Of a DNA stretch of 64,000 nucleotides, positions 21,125-29,810 are shown piece by piece. The notes beneath the pieces were generated by a model, which searched no databases, was not told the DNA's origin, and saw only the letters and a list, made by a program, of their open reading frames with translations. Each line of letters opens with the position of its first letter. Within the stretch, counting starts at the first letter, position 1. A program made the position numbers and the translations under genes. Origin of the DNA: Hafnia alvei (GTDB taxonomy: Bacteria; Pseudomonadota; Gammaproteobacteria; Enterobacterales; Enterobacteriaceae); contig NZ_FMIQ01000072.1 in the NCBI RefSeq assembly GCF_900095695.1, forward strand, positions 18,373 to 82,372. Direction: 5' to 3'.

Positions 21125-22291
21125 ATGAAAATTGCAATTAGTGGTACGGGTTATGTTGGGTTATCTAATGGTCTCTTGATCGCTCAAAATCATGAAGTTG
21201 TTGCGTTAGATATCGTTGAATCAAAGGTAGAGTTATTAAATCAAAAAAAATCGCCTATCGTTGATAAAGAAATCGAGCATTATTTAACCCATAAACCCCT
21301 CAACTTCCGTGCAACGATCGACAAAGAAGACGCCTATCAAAATGCAGACTTTGTCATCATTGCAACGCCAACTGATTACGACCCCAAAACTAACTACTTT
21401 AATACCTCGTCGGTTGAGTCTGTGATTAAAGATGTGATGGCTATCAACCCTAATGCGGTGATGGTGATCAAATCAACGGTGCCGGTTGGCTATACACAGA
21501 GCATTCGTGAAGAGCTAGGTGTTGAGAATATTTTCTTCTCGCCAGAATTCTTACGCGAAGGGCGGGCGCTTTACGATAATCTTTATCCATCACGGATTGT
21601 GATTGGTGAGCGTTCAGAACGTGCAGAAAAATTTGCCGCGTTGTTAGTTGAAGGTGCAATCAAAGAAGATATCCAGGTTCTTTTCACTGACTCAACTGAA
21701 GCGGAAGCCATTAAGTTATTTGCCAATACCTATCTGGCGATGCGTGTGGCTTACTTTAATGAGCTGGATAGCTACGCTGAAGCCCTCGGATTGAACACGC
21801 GTCAGATTATTGACGGGGTTTGTTTAGATCCGCGCATTGGTAATCACTACAATAATCCGTCATTTGGCTATGGTGGCTATTGCTTGCCGAAAGATACCAA
21901 GCAACTGCTCGCAAACTATTCATCGGTACCGAATAATCTCATCGGCGCTATCGTTGATGCGAACCGCACGCGTAAAGACTTCATTGCCGAATCTATTTTG
22001 TCGCACCAGCCTAAAACGGTGGGTATCTATCGTTTGATTATGAAGAGTGGCTCAGATAATTTCAGAGCATCATCGATTCAGGGCATTATGAAGCGCATCA
22101 AGGCGAAAGGCGTTGAGGTGGTGATCTATGAGCCGGTGATGGAAGAAGATAGCTTCTTTAACTCGCCAGTGATGAACGATCTGGATGCATTTAAAGCACG
22201 TTCTGACATTATTATCTCTAACCGCATGGATGAACAGCTGGCGGATGTTGCAAGTAAAGTCTATACCCGTGATCTTTTCGGTGGTGATTAA
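21125..22291 (+). CDS. ugd: UDP-glucose 6-dehydrogenase
   Basis: 388 residues, the same length as E. coli Ugd. The N-terminal NAD-binding [15 protein letters not shown], the substrate-binding [25 protein letters not shown] and the catalytic Cys253 in [14 protein letters not shown] are all intact. It oxidises UDP-glucose twice to UDP-glucuronate, the precursor for L-Ara4N on lipid A, colanic acid and glucuronate-containing O-units. No obvious glucuronate-using gene lies in this O-antigen locus, so a housekeeping role in lipid A modification is likely. It is a separate unit, 124 bases after galF, and ends in a strong terminator. Confidence 0.96.
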   Translation: MKIAISGTGYVGLSNGLLIAQNHEVVALDIVESKVELLNQKKSPIVDKEIEHYLTHKPLNFRATIDKEDAYQNADFVIIATPTDYDPKTNYFNTSSVESVIKDVMAINPNAVMVIKSTVPVGYTQSIREELGVENIFFSPEFLREGRALYDNLYPSRIVIGERSERAEKFAALLVEGAIKEDIQVLFTDSTEAEAIKLFANTYLAMRVAYFNELDSYAEALGLNTRQIIDGVCLDPRIGNHYNNPSFGYGGYCLPKDTKQLLANYSSVPNNLIGAIVDANRTRKDFIAESILSHQPKTVGIYRLIMKSGSDNFRASSIQGIMKRIKAKGVEVVIYEPVMEEDSFFNSPVMNDLDAFKARSDIIISNRMDEQLADVASKVYTRDLFGGD

Positions 22292-22327
22292 TCCGTTGTG
22301 AGCACAGTGAGTTCGTAAACTAAATGT

Positions 22328-22352
22328 AAAAGCCCGCTTGCGGGCTTTTTTT
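22328..22352 (+). terminator. Rho-independent terminator after ugd
   Basis: AAAAGCCCGC-TT-GCGGGCTTTTTTT is a perfect stem with a T-run, 37 bases after the ugd stop. It would end the galF-ugd transcript before gnd. Confidence 0.92.
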
Positions 22353-22522
22353 ATATTTTAAACTCCCAGTTTTAGCAAACGTATGCGTACACCTTCTGAA
22401 CGCTTGAAACATCTATCGCATCAATCGCTATCCCATTAACTGCAAGCTGAGTTAACATAGCTGCCACACATGTGCTGTGAGGAGAGTCCTCGCAGGTATC
22501 ATCCCTTAGACAGGAGTTTCCA

Positions 22523-23935
22523 ATGTCCAAACAACAGATCGGCGTTGTCGGTATGGCAGTGATGGGGCGTAACCTCGCGCTCAACATCGAAAGCCGCGGT
22601 TATACCGTATCCATCTTTAACCGTTCCACGGACAAGACCGACGAAGTCGTTGCTGAGAACCCGGGCAAGAATTTAGTACCTTATTACACGGTACAGGAAT
22701 TCGTTGAATCCCTTGAGAAGCCTCGTCGTATCCTGTTGATGGTGAAGGCTGGTGAAGCTACTGATAAGACTATCGATTCCCTGAAGCCTTATCTGGAAAA
22801 AGGCGATATTCTGATCGATGGCGGCAATACCTTCTTCCAAGACACTATTCGCCGTAACCGCGAACTGTCTGCTGAAGGTTTTAACTTCATTGGTACCGGT
22901 GTTTCCGGTGGTGAAGAAGGCGCGCTGAAAGGCCCATCTATCATGCCTGGTGGCCAGAAACATGCCTATGAACTGGTTGCTCCTATCCTGAAGAAAATTG
23001 CTGCGGTTGCAGAAGACGGCGAGGCGTGCGTAACCTACATCGGTTCTGATGGTGCTGGTCACTATGTGAAAATGGTCCACAACGGTATCGAATACGGTGA
23101 TATGCAGCTGATTGCTGAAGCCTATTCTCTGCTGAAACATGGCCTGAATCTGTCTAATGACGAGCTGGCAACGACCTTTACCGAATGGAATAAAGGCGAA
23201 CTGAACAGCTACCTGATCGACATCACTAAAGATATCTTCACCAAAAAAGATGAAGAGGGTAAATATCTGGTAGATGTGATCTTGGACGAAGCGGCTAACA
23301 AAGGCACCGGTAAATGGACCAGCCAGAGCTCTCTGGATTTGGGCGAACCACTGTCTCTGATTACGGAATCCGTGTTTGCACGCTATATCTCTTCACTGAA
23401 AGATCAGCGCGTTGCGGCATCTAAAGTGTTGTCTGGTCCGAAGGCTCAGGTCTTTAGCGGTGACAAAGCAGAATTCGTTGAGAAAGTTCGTCGTGCGCTG
23501 TACCTCGGCAAAATCGTTTCTTACGCGCAGGGCTTCTCTCAGCTGCGTGCTGCATCAGAGGAATACAGCTGGGATCTGAACTACGGCGAGATTGCTAAGA
23601 TTTTCCGCGCCGGCTGTATTATTCGTGCACAGTTCCTGCAGAAAATCACTGACGCTTATGCTCAGGATGCCTCAATTGCAAACCTGCTGCTGGCTCCGTA
23701 CTTCAAGAAAATTGCTGATGAGTACCAGCAAGCGCTGCGTGACGTGGTGTCTTACGCTGTACAGAATGGTATCCCAACGCCTACGTTCTCTGCGGCGATT
23801 TCCTACTACGATAGCTATCGCTCAGCAGTGTTGCCGGCTAACCTGATTCAGGCTCAGCGTGATTACTTTGGAGCGCACACCTATAAGCGCACTGATAAAG
23901 AAGGTGTATTCCACACTGAGTGGCTGCAAGACTAA
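22523..23935 (+). CDS. gnd: 6-phosphogluconate dehydrogenase, decarboxylating
   Basis: A 470-residue enzyme of the oxidative pentose phosphate pathway that converts 6-phosphogluconate and NADP+ to ribulose-5-phosphate, CO2 and NADPH. The NADP fold [21 protein letters not shown], the substrate motif [21 protein letters not shown], the catalytic [13 protein letters not shown] and the KGTGKWT segment are all present. Two extra residues relative to E. coli (468). It marks the right border of the O-antigen region, as in most Enterobacterales. The codon usage is clearly more biased than in the O-antigen genes. A leader with its own promoter precedes it. Confidence 0.97.
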   Translation: MSKQQIGVVGMAVMGRNLALNIESRGYTVSIFNRSTDKTDEVVAENPGKNLVPYYTVQEFVESLEKPRRILLMVKAGEATDKTIDSLKPYLEKGDILIDGGNTFFQDTIRRNRELSAEGFNFIGTGVSGGEEGALKGPSIMPGGQKHAYELVAPILKKIAAVAEDGEACVTYIGSDGAGHYVKMVHNGIEYGDMQLIAEAYSLLKHGLNLSNDELATTFTEWNKGELNSYLIDITKDIFTKKDEEGKYLVDVILDEAANKGTGKWTSQSSLDLGEPLSLITESVFARYISSLKDQRVAASKVLSGPKAQVFSGDKAEFVEKVRRALYLGKIVSYAQGFSQLRAASEEYSWDLNYGEIAKIFRAGCIIRAQFLQKITDAYAQDASIANLLLAPYFKKIADEYQQALRDVVSYAVQNGIPTPTFSAAISYYDSYRSAVLPANLIQAQRDYFGAHTYKRTDKEGVFHTEWLQD

Positions 23936-23965
23936 CATTCGGCGTCATTGAACGTAGAAATCAAG

Positions 23966-23989
23966 ATCCGGGCTTGCCCGGATTTTTTT
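23966..23989 (+). terminator. Rho-independent terminator after gnd
   Basis: ATCCGGGC-TT-GCCCGGATTTTTTT is a perfect 8-bp stem and T-run beginning 31 bases after the gnd stop. Confidence 0.93.
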
Positions 23990-24154
23990 CGCCCCAAATT
24001 GACTCGTTTGCGCGAAATTTCAGCATTTAGTCATCTTTATTCACTATTTGAGGTGTTTTTATCATGTTGCCGGATGGCTAAACTGGGTAATATAAGAATA
24101 GTGAGAGGCTATACCTCGAAGCCGTGAAACGGTATCTTGTTAGTCACAGCCTGA

Positions 24155-24511
<357 letters not shown>

Positions 24512-24660
24512 GATCCCTATCCCACAGGCAGGGCATCTCGCTCTGCCTGCACTTCAAATGCAAATTCTTGCTTCACCTTCCAATCAAGTTAAACAAATTT
24601 CGCTAGCGGTTAAATCTTAATATGCGTATGGGGCAGCTCGAAAAACCCAAGGGATAAAAA

Positions 24661-24695
24661 GCAAAAAACCCGCTTAGTTTCCTAAGCAGGTTTCT
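24661..24695 (-). terminator. Terminator of tRNA-Asn copy 1
   Basis: On the minus strand CCTGCTTAGGAAACTAAGCGGG followed by TTTTTT gives a stem-loop and T-run just after the tRNA 3' end. It is nearly identical to those at copies 3 and 4. Confidence 0.88.
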
Positions 24696-24701
24696 CAAAT
24701 T

Positions 24702-24777
24702 TGGCTCCTCTGACTGGACTCGAACCAGTGACATACGGATTAACAGTCCGCCGTTCTACCGACTGAACTACAGAGGA
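24702..24777 (-). tRNA. tRNA-Asn (GUU), copy 1
   Basis: A 76-nt cloverleaf on the minus strand that starts TCCTCTGTAGTTCAG and ends CAGAGGAGCCA, with encoded CCA. The anticodon loop ACTGTTAAT gives GTT. The sequence is identical to the other three copies in this cluster and matches the E. coli asnT/U/V/W type. Confidence 0.98.
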
Positions 24778-24795
24778 ATCGTTTGAACGAGGCGA

Positions 24796-24824
24796 ATATT
24801 AGCGAGCTTACCCAATCTTGTAAA
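24796..24824 (-). promoter_or_regulatory. Promoter of tRNA-Asn copy 1
   Basis: On the minus strand TTTACA - 17 bases - TAATAT, 18 bases before the mature 5' end and followed by a C/G-rich stretch as in stringently controlled stable-RNA promoters. Confidence 0.85.
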
Positions 24825-25309
24825 GCCCAAAAGCGATTATCCGAGTTGATTGCTTAGCAAATCAGCAAAATGCCGCTTTTTTAACAAGTTATCGCAAAAA
24901 CATCCACTCTGTGGTTCTGGTTATAGCATGGTTGAACTATTCAATATGCCTGCCGCTGGTATCTAGTAGACGCCATGCAGCGATAGTGCCTCAACATGTT
25001 CACCCAACATCAACCGCTGAGCTTCATGCAAGCACCGGCGCTTTAAACTAAAGGGCAGGGCTAAAAGAAGCGATCTTACTGAAATAGTGATGGCTGGGGG
25101 AGCCCGACATGTGCGAGGCTGGCAAGTTGCTCAATCTCTAGTGGGATAAGAAAATTATCTCGTCGCTAACTGATAGATTTCGCCACTCGCTGGCTGTGGG
25201 AGTCTTTGCTCACTAGAGCGAGTTAGCATTGCCCATCTCTTCAATGAGTAGGCAATAGTGAATCGACACTCTATGTCTTATGCACAATGAGATTTAAAGT
25301 CTAGAAATG
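24825..25309. other. Gap between tRNA-Asn copies 1 and 2, possible decayed gene remnant
   Basis: About 485 bases without an intact gene. Around 24965-25050 the minus strand reads a short protein-like stretch RRCLHEAQRLMLGEHVEAL that recalls the linker helix of some AraC-type regulators, but it is interrupted by stops. I treat the gap as degraded DNA of unknown origin. Confidence 0.35.
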
Positions 25310-25346
25310 AAAAACGCCTCGCATTTCTTTCGAAGTGCAAGGCGTT
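25310..25346 (-). terminator. Terminator of tRNA-Asn copy 2
   Basis: On the minus strand AACGCCTTGCACTTCG, with a complementary arm GCGAGGCG, precedes TTTTTC. It is unrelated in sequence to the other three tRNA terminators, although the tRNA is identical. Confidence 0.75.
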
Positions 25347-25351
25347 GAATT

Positions 25352-25427
25352 TGGCTCCTCTGACTGGACTCGAACCAGTGACATACGGATTAACAGTCCG
25401 CCGTTCTACCGACTGAACTACAGAGGA
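25352..25427 (-). tRNA. tRNA-Asn (GUU), copy 2
   Basis: A 76-nt copy identical to copy 1, anticodon GTT, encoded CCA. Confidence 0.98.
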
Positions 25428-25445
25428 ATCGTGTGAACGAGGCGC

Positions 25446-25474
25446 ATAATAGCGAGGGAGTATTCCACTGTAAA
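25446..25474 (-). promoter_or_regulatory. Promoter of tRNA-Asn copy 2
   Basis: On the minus strand TTTACA - 17 bases - TATTAT, at the same distance from the tRNA as in the other copies. Confidence 0.85.
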
Positions 25475-25671
25475 GTGTTAAACATAAAATGTGATTTGTT
25501 TGATTGATTTATCGTCATCATGTTGATTTTTTAGGATTACATGGATGATTTACCACCATTTGTGAGTTTGTAAGTATCTGAGACGTAAAACCGACGAAAG
25601 TAGAAGCATACAGGATGAAAAAACGAGTAGCTCAACAAATATCAATAGATTGCATAGCTGAATGCAAACAG

Positions 25672-25705
25672 CAAAAAGCCCGCTTAAGTTTCCTTAAGCA
25701 GGCTT
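25672..25705 (-). terminator. Terminator of tRNA-Asn copy 3
   Basis: On the minus strand AGCCTGCTTAAGGA and its partner TTAAGCGGGCT form a stem followed by TTTTGC. It is one base pair longer than at copies 1 and 4, with the extra T-A pair compensated on both arms. Confidence 0.88.
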
Positions 25706-25713
25706 CTCAAATT

Positions 25714-25789
25714 TGGCTCCTCTGACTGGACTCGAACCAGTGACATACGGATTAACAGTCCGCCGTTCTACCGACTGAACTACAGAGGA
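25714..25789 (-). tRNA. tRNA-Asn (GUU), copy 3
   Basis: A 76-nt copy identical to copy 1, anticodon GTT, encoded CCA. Confidence 0.98.
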
Positions 25790-25807
25790 ATCGTTTGAAC
25801 GAGGCAG

Positions 25808-25836
25808 ATAATAGCGGCCTCTCACGAGGCTGTAAA
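25808..25836 (-). promoter_or_regulatory. Promoter of tRNA-Asn copy 3
   Basis: On the minus strand TTTACA - 17 bases - TATTAT. The spacer itself contains a small inverted repeat (GCCTC/GAGGC). Confidence 0.85.
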
Positions 25837-26343
25837 GCCTAAATTACTATTTTTGCACTGTTCGCTTATCTTCTAAGCATAATGATGAGTTTTTGTCTTA
25901 ATCTCATTTTAGTTTTGTTGCAGAGCACGATCCTTTGTTCGCACAAATAGCCCTCTCTGCGGGAAATGCCTTCTCAGGCGTTCTCAACATCACTTTGATT
26001 AAGTTACGTCAGCGAGGTGAATAGCGCACAAGCATTGCAAGAAATAATTCAACGGTAACGTTCAAGCATGAAATCCGACTGAAGGTTGCCAAATGGCTAC
26101 TATCCTCACCCAAGCATATTCGTCCGAAAGCTTTCCATTCACACTTTCATTTAATGCCCAAACCGATTTCACCGCATTAGCCGACTACTGCGAGCGCTTC
26201 GCTAATGGAATGCTATTTTCTGGGTGAAAGGTAGGCGCTGTGTTACTGCCTTGAAGATTGCCTGAACCTGTTATCGAACCTGATTGACCCCAAATCTGAC
26301 CACCAAATTCTTTCGGTATACGCAGACGGCATACGCAGAAAAG
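25837..26343. other. Gap between tRNA-Asn copies 3 and 4
   Basis: About 500 bases without a convincing gene. One short frame, 26093-26227 on the plus strand, could encode 44 residues (MATILTQAYSSESFPFTLSF...) that I do not recognise. It has no clear ribosome site and may be a gene remnant. Confidence 0.4.
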
Positions 26344-26375
26344 CAAAAAGCCCGCTTAGTTTCCTAAGCAGGCTT
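26344..26375 (-). terminator. Terminator of tRNA-Asn copy 4
   Basis: On the minus strand AGCCTGCTTAGGAAAC and its partner TAAGCGGGCT form a stem followed by TTTTTGC, nearly identical to the terminator at copy 1. Confidence 0.88.
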
Positions 26376-26383
26376 CTTAAATA

Positions 26384-26459
26384 TGGCTCCTCTGACTGGA
26401 CTCGAACCAGTGACATACGGATTAACAGTCCGCCGTTCTACCGACTGAACTACAGAGGA
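26384..26459 (-). tRNA. tRNA-Asn (GUU), copy 4
   Basis: A 76-nt copy identical to copy 1, anticodon GTT, encoded CCA. It borders the ECF transporter operon, which reads in the opposite direction. Confidence 0.98.
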
Positions 26460-26477
26460 ATCGTTTGAACGGGGCAG

Positions 26478-26506
26478 ATATTAGCGAGCGTGGAGGTGAC
26501 TGTCAA
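26478..26506 (-). promoter_or_regulatory. Promoter of tRNA-Asn copy 4
   Basis: On the minus strand TTGACA - 17 bases - TAATAT, with consensus -35. It looks like the strongest of the four tRNA-Asn promoters. Confidence 0.87.
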
Positions 26507-26634
26507 CGGCTAATTAAAATAGTGAGACTGATTGCTGATTAAGTGCACAAAAAGCTAAAACTTTGTTCTTTATCGCAAAGTAACCCTTTTATTTTTCTTA
26601 CTATTGTGCGGTTGAATCACATACTGGAATACTT

Positions 26635-27081
26635 ATGCGTGCTAAGGATTTAGTCTCATCGAGCCAGTTCTACCCCCTCAGACTTCTGCCGGGAACAGAG
26701 TTAATTGCCGAGTTAAGGCAGTTTATTGCCACACATCACATCAAAGCAGGCTGGATCGCCTCCGTGGTTGGAAGCCTTTCAACCGTTTCGCTTCGATACG
26801 CCGGGTGCGAACGCACTAGCTTAATTGAAGGAACATTTGAAGTTATCGCCCTAGGCGGGACTCTGGATAGCCAATTCGAACATCTGCATATGTCGGTTGC
26901 CGATGAAACCGGTCGGATGTTCGGTGGCCATGTTATGCCTGGAAATATTGTTAGAACCACGCTAGAGCTCATCATTGGTGAGTTGTGTGATGTCGATTTT
27001 TCACGTCAGGATTGTGTTTTATCCGGCTACGAAGAATTAGCTATCACGCCCCGCAGCGCTCTTAAGGACGAGAATAAATGA
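26635..27081 (+). CDS. PPC (DUF296) domain protein linked to an ECF transporter
   Basis: A 148-residue protein made of one plant-and-prokaryote-conserved (PPC, DUF296) domain. The core FYPLRLLPGTELIAELRQFI, AGWIASVVGSLSTVSLRYA, GTFEVIALGGTL and HLHMSVADETGRMFGGHV is typical, with three histidines (in HLH and GGHV) placed as in family members that bind a metal at the trimer interface. The bacterial role of these proteins is largely unknown; some are assigned DNA binding without proof. The stop overlaps the transporter S component start by ATGA, so it is co-translated with the importer, which suggests a role in its substrate or regulation. Confidence 0.85.
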   Translation: MRAKDLVSSSQFYPLRLLPGTELIAELRQFIATHHIKAGWIASVVGSLSTVSLRYAGCERTSLIEGTFEVIALGGTLDSQFEHLHMSVADETGRMFGGHVMPGNIVRTTLELIIGELCDVDFSRQDCVLSGYEELAITPRSALKDENK

Positions 27082-27659
27082 AAGAGAAATACCAGTTTTC
27101 TAGTCGTAGCTTAGTTCTGATCGTCATTTGTGTTGCGATTAATATGATCGCAGGGCAGATGATTTCTATGCTTAAACTCCCCCTTTTTTTAGATTCGATT
27201 GGCACCGTACTATGCGCAGTGCTGGCGGGACCTTGGGTTGCGTTATTTACGGGGCTAGTGACTAATTTGCTCTGGGGACTTCTAACCGGTCCGATTGCAG
27301 CTGCTTTTGCGCCTGTTTCCATGGTCATTGGCTGCGTAGCTGGTGTGATGGCGCGAGCGGGGTGGTTTAAATCGTTTGGCCGCGTCGTGATTACCGGCGT
27401 GGTAATCACGCTGTGCTTAACGGTAGTGGCGGTGCCTATTCGGACTTATCTGTTTGGCGGTGCGACAGGAAGTGGCGCTGACTTCGTGGTGGCCTATTTA
27501 CATGCTGTCGGTGAAGGGTTGCAAGAGTCCGTGGCTTTCACCGTTGTCGGCGTTAATCTTATAGATAAAATTCTAACGGTGCTGATTGTATGGGGGCTTC
27601 TGCGTCGCATGCCTGAGCGCACGCGCCATAATTTCCCGCATATGGCACCGATTCGTTAA
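27078..27659 (+). CDS. ECF transporter S component (substrate-binding membrane subunit)
   Basis: A 193-residue hydrophobic protein with about six membrane helices. The N-terminal VLIVICVAINMIAGQMISML and LPLFLDSIGTVLCAVLAGPWVALFTGLVTNLLWGLL carry the small-residue helix faces typical of S components, which toggle in the membrane to deliver a vitamin or metal. The long hydrophilic loop GGATGSGADFVVAYLHAVGEGLQES is probably part of the binding site. It is coupled to the PPC gene upstream and its TAA overlaps the ATG of the T component. The substrate cannot be told from the sequence: no BioY, ThiT, RibU, CbiM or FolT signature is recognisable. Confidence 0.85.
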   Translation: MKEKYQFSSRSLVLIVICVAINMIAGQMISMLKLPLFLDSIGTVLCAVLAGPWVALFTGLVTNLLWGLLTGPIAAAFAPVSMVIGCVAGVMARAGWFKSFGRVVITGVVITLCLTVVAVPIRTYLFGGATGSGADFVVAYLHAVGEGLQESVAFTVVGVNLIDKILTVLIVWGLLRRMPERTRHNFPHMAPIR

Positions 27660-28381
27660 TGCATCCTTTTACATGGCTAGCGCTCTGGTTTTGGTATTCC
27701 GTCAGCGCGCTATTTTTACCTCTGCCAATTCTTGTTGGATGGGGCTTGTTGCCTGTGGCAATTATTATAATCTGGCCTGCGGCACGCTGGCGTATCAAAG
27801 TGGTGATGGCCTTTATGATCCCCATGGGAATAGGGCTGTGGCTCGTTCACAGCCACTGGCTCCAGTCGCTGTTTTCTCATAGTGACAAAATCAGTTTTAC
27901 CGTTCCCATATTTGCCATTGCACTGTGGTTACGTCTGCTCGTTTTCTTTGCAGCCGCTCAACTGTGGCTGCAAACAGTCTCAACTCAGCGCTTTGTTGCT
28001 GCTTTATTATCTAGTCGCTTACCTGTCGGCATCGCTTATTTGTGCGCTGGCCCTCTACTGCTAAAAGAGCAACTTAAACAGCAATTAGCCGCGATTAAAG
28101 AAGCACAAAGCGCGCGTGGCGTGAGTTTTGATGGCACCCTTATTCAGCGATTGAAAACGATCGTACCGTTGCTTTCACCTCTACTACTGCAAAGTCTCAA
28201 TGATTTAACCACGCGAAGTGCTGGGTTAGATGCGCGGGCATTTCGTCTCTATCCACATCGCACCGTTCTTAAACCCATCTTCGAACATCGCTGGGAGCCA
28301 TTTTTGCGCGCTGTTTTACTCTGTTGTTTGCTGGTTGAAGGAGGTGCGTTTTGGCTTTATCACTCGATATCGATCGGTTAG
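27659..28381 (+). CDS. ECF transporter T component (EcfT-like)
   Basis: A 240-residue transmembrane coupling subunit. Several membrane segments are followed by the cytoplasmic coupling helices with Arg-containing motifs KEAQSARGVSFDGT (about residue 155) and RSAGLDARAFRLYPHRT (about residue 190), the positions where EcfT proteins carry their Ala-Arg-Gly motifs that contact the ATPases. The second reads ARA rather than ARG. It shares one base with the S component stop, and its last 31 bases overlap the first ATPase gene. Confidence 0.87.
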   Translation: MHPFTWLALWFWYSVSALFLPLPILVGWGLLPVAIIIIWPAARWRIKVVMAFMIPMGIGLWLVHSHWLQSLFSHSDKISFTVPIFAIALWLRLLVFFAAAQLWLQTVSTQRFVAALLSSRLPVGIAYLCAGPLLLKEQLKQQLAAIKEAQSARGVSFDGTLIQRLKTIVPLLSPLLLQSLNDLTTRSAGLDARAFRLYPHRTVLKPIFEHRWEPFLRAVLLCCLLVEGGAFWLYHSISIG

Positions 28382-29163
28382 TGGTGGATGTGCATGGCGT
28401 TTTTCAGCTAGGGCCAATAATCCTGACGCTGGAAGAAGGGCACTGGCTTGCCATTCTCGGTGGGAATGGTTCAGGAAAAAGCCTGCTGGCTAAATTTTTG
28501 GTTGGAGCCCTTGAAGAAAACGCATTGCGGCATATTCAAGGCCAGGGCGAGGTGTTGGGTTGCAACATTTTGCACGAGCATGAAGTGAAATATACCCGCC
28601 AATGGGTTCAGCAGTCGCCCTATTTACAGTTTTCCGGTTGTTGTTTTACCGTTGAAGACGAAATTGCATTTGGGCCACAGAATTTAGCGCTGCCTGCCGC
28701 TGAAATAATGACGCGAGTTGAAACTGCCCTGACGCGTTTCAATTGCCTGCACCTGCGCTTACGCAACCCCCAGACGCTATCGGGAGGTGAAGCGCAGCGG
28801 GTATTACTCGCCTGTGCTCTGGTCATGCATCCAAAATTATTAGTACTGGATCAGGCGTTGGGGCGATTAAGCCAAGAGGCGACCTATCAAGCGCTTGATG
28901 CTATTCAATGCTATACGCAAGAGCTGCAGTGCTCGGTGGTTATGCTTGAACATCGTCTTTTCCCTGCGGCAGATTATTGCCCGCAGCGTGTACTGCTGAA
29001 AGAAGGAAGTACGAGCTTTTTTGATGAGATCCTTCCGTCGTCATTAGTGCAACAAGTCGTATTACCTGAACAATTGAAAACGGCGCTGCTGCAAGAAACT
29101 CAGAATCTTAATGATGTCACACTGGTGTTTTCTCCTTTTATGCGAGGCTGTCAGCCATGCTAA
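28351..29163 (+). CDS. ECF transporter ATPase subunit 1, degenerate Walker B
   Basis: A 270-residue ABC ATPase. The start is TTG 28351, within the T gene, supported by a strong GGAGG seven bases upstream. Walker A is GGNGSGKS (Lys43), the Q-loop is Gln88, the signature LSGGE (143-147) is near consensus, and the H-loop is His201. The Walker B region reads KLLVLDQALG with Gln168 in place of the catalytic glutamate, so its own ATP site should hydrolyse poorly. A C-terminal extension of about 60 residues ends in a Cys-containing tail. It forms the operon with S, T and the second ATPase, with which it should heterodimerise. Confidence 0.88.
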   Translation: MALSLDIDRLVVDVHGVFQLGPIILTLEEGHWLAILGGNGSGKSLLAKFLVGALEENALRHIQGQGEVLGCNILHEHEVKYTRQWVQQSPYLQFSGCCFTVEDEIAFGPQNLALPAAEIMTRVETALTRFNCLHLRLRNPQTLSGGEAQRVLLACALVMHPKLLVLDQALGRLSQEATYQALDAIQCYTQELQCSVVMLEHRLFPAADYCPQRVLLKEGSTSFFDEILPSSLVQQVVLPEQLKTALLQETQNLNDVTLVFSPFMRGCQPC

Positions 29164-29810
29164 ACATAGAAAATATGGGGTTTAGCTGGGAGGCAGAAAA
29201 GGACTGCCTTCAAGGCGTAAATCTGCATATCAAACGTGGTGAGCAATGGGTGATTACCGGAGAAAACGGTGCCGGAAAATCGACGCTTCTGCGACTGGCA
29301 GCGGGTTTGCTCAAACCGAGTCGTGGGAGTGTCTATTTGGACGGCGTAGATCTTGCACAGATGAAATCGCTAGAAAAAGCCGCCCAGATTGGTTTTCTGT
29401 TTCAGGAAGTTGAACGCCAGTTGTTCCATAGTTCAGTACTCGATGAAATCCGGTTTGGGCTACGATTACAGCGTTTGCCATCGGCACTGATTGAGGCGCG
29501 AGCACAGAATGCCCTCGAGACATGTGGGCTAATTGCCGTTGCGAATAAACACCCGCTCGATTTACACAGTGGACAGCGCCGTATGGTCGCCGTTGCGTGC
29601 CTATGTGCTATGCAGTCGCCCTTACTACTTTTAGACGAGCCGAGCCGAGATTTTGATCCGTATTGGATGGGGGTTTTTGACGCTTGGTTGAAGAAACGGC
29701 GTGAGCAAGGAACAACTGTGTTAGCGATAAGTCACGATCCTGAATTTTCCCAACGACACTTCAAACGCACTATTTTGGTCAATGAGGGAACCGCGCGAAT
29801 CGCTATCTAG
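29157..29810 (+). CDS. ECF transporter ATPase subunit 2, degenerate signature motif
   Basis: A 217-residue ABC ATPase. Walker [10 protein letters not shown] (Lys41), Q-loop [10 protein letters not shown] with EcfA-type spacing, Walker [14 protein letters not shown] with the catalytic Glu161, and His193 in the H-loop are intact. The signature reads LHSGQ (136-140) rather than LSGGQ. The family-typical N-terminal YxY-like aromatic region is [13 protein letters not shown]. The gene overlaps subunit 1 by 7 bases. Its 3' end overlaps the convergent mtfA by 8 bases, with no terminator between them. Together with subunit 1 it makes one complete composite ATP site and one degenerate site. Confidence 0.88.
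   Translation: MLNIENMGFSWEAEKDCLQGVNLHIKRGEQWVITGENGAGKSTLLRLAAGLLKPSRGSVYLDGVDLAQMKSLEKAAQIGFLFQEVERQLFHSSVLDEIRFGLRLQRLPSALIEARAQNALETCGLIAVANKHPLDLHSGQRRMVAVACLCAMQSPLLLLDEPSRDFDPYWMGVFDAWLKKRREQGTTVLAISHDPEFSQRHFKRTILVNEGTARIAI

Noticed and set aside
22673..23140. Long antisense frames inside gnd and in the flagellar genes (for example 43054-43434, 45104-45523)
   Set aside because: They lie opposite strongly conserved genes, have no ribosome sites or homologous features, and follow the codon bias of the sense gene.
26093..26227. A 44-codon ORF between tRNA-Asn copies 3 and 4
   Set aside because: No clear ribosome-binding site, no recognisable family and flanking stops in all frames; kept only as a note on the gap.
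24702..26459. Four identical 76-bp repeats at uneven spacing, superficially array-like
   Set aside because: They fold as tRNA-Asn with encoded CCA and own promoters, and the spacers are 285 to 595 bases, so this is not a CRISPR array.
26507..26634. Riboswitch in front of the PPC-ECF operon
   Set aside because: The leader is about 130 bases, A+T-rich, and shows no conserved box of TPP, cobalamin, FMN or preQ1 classes that I can recognise.
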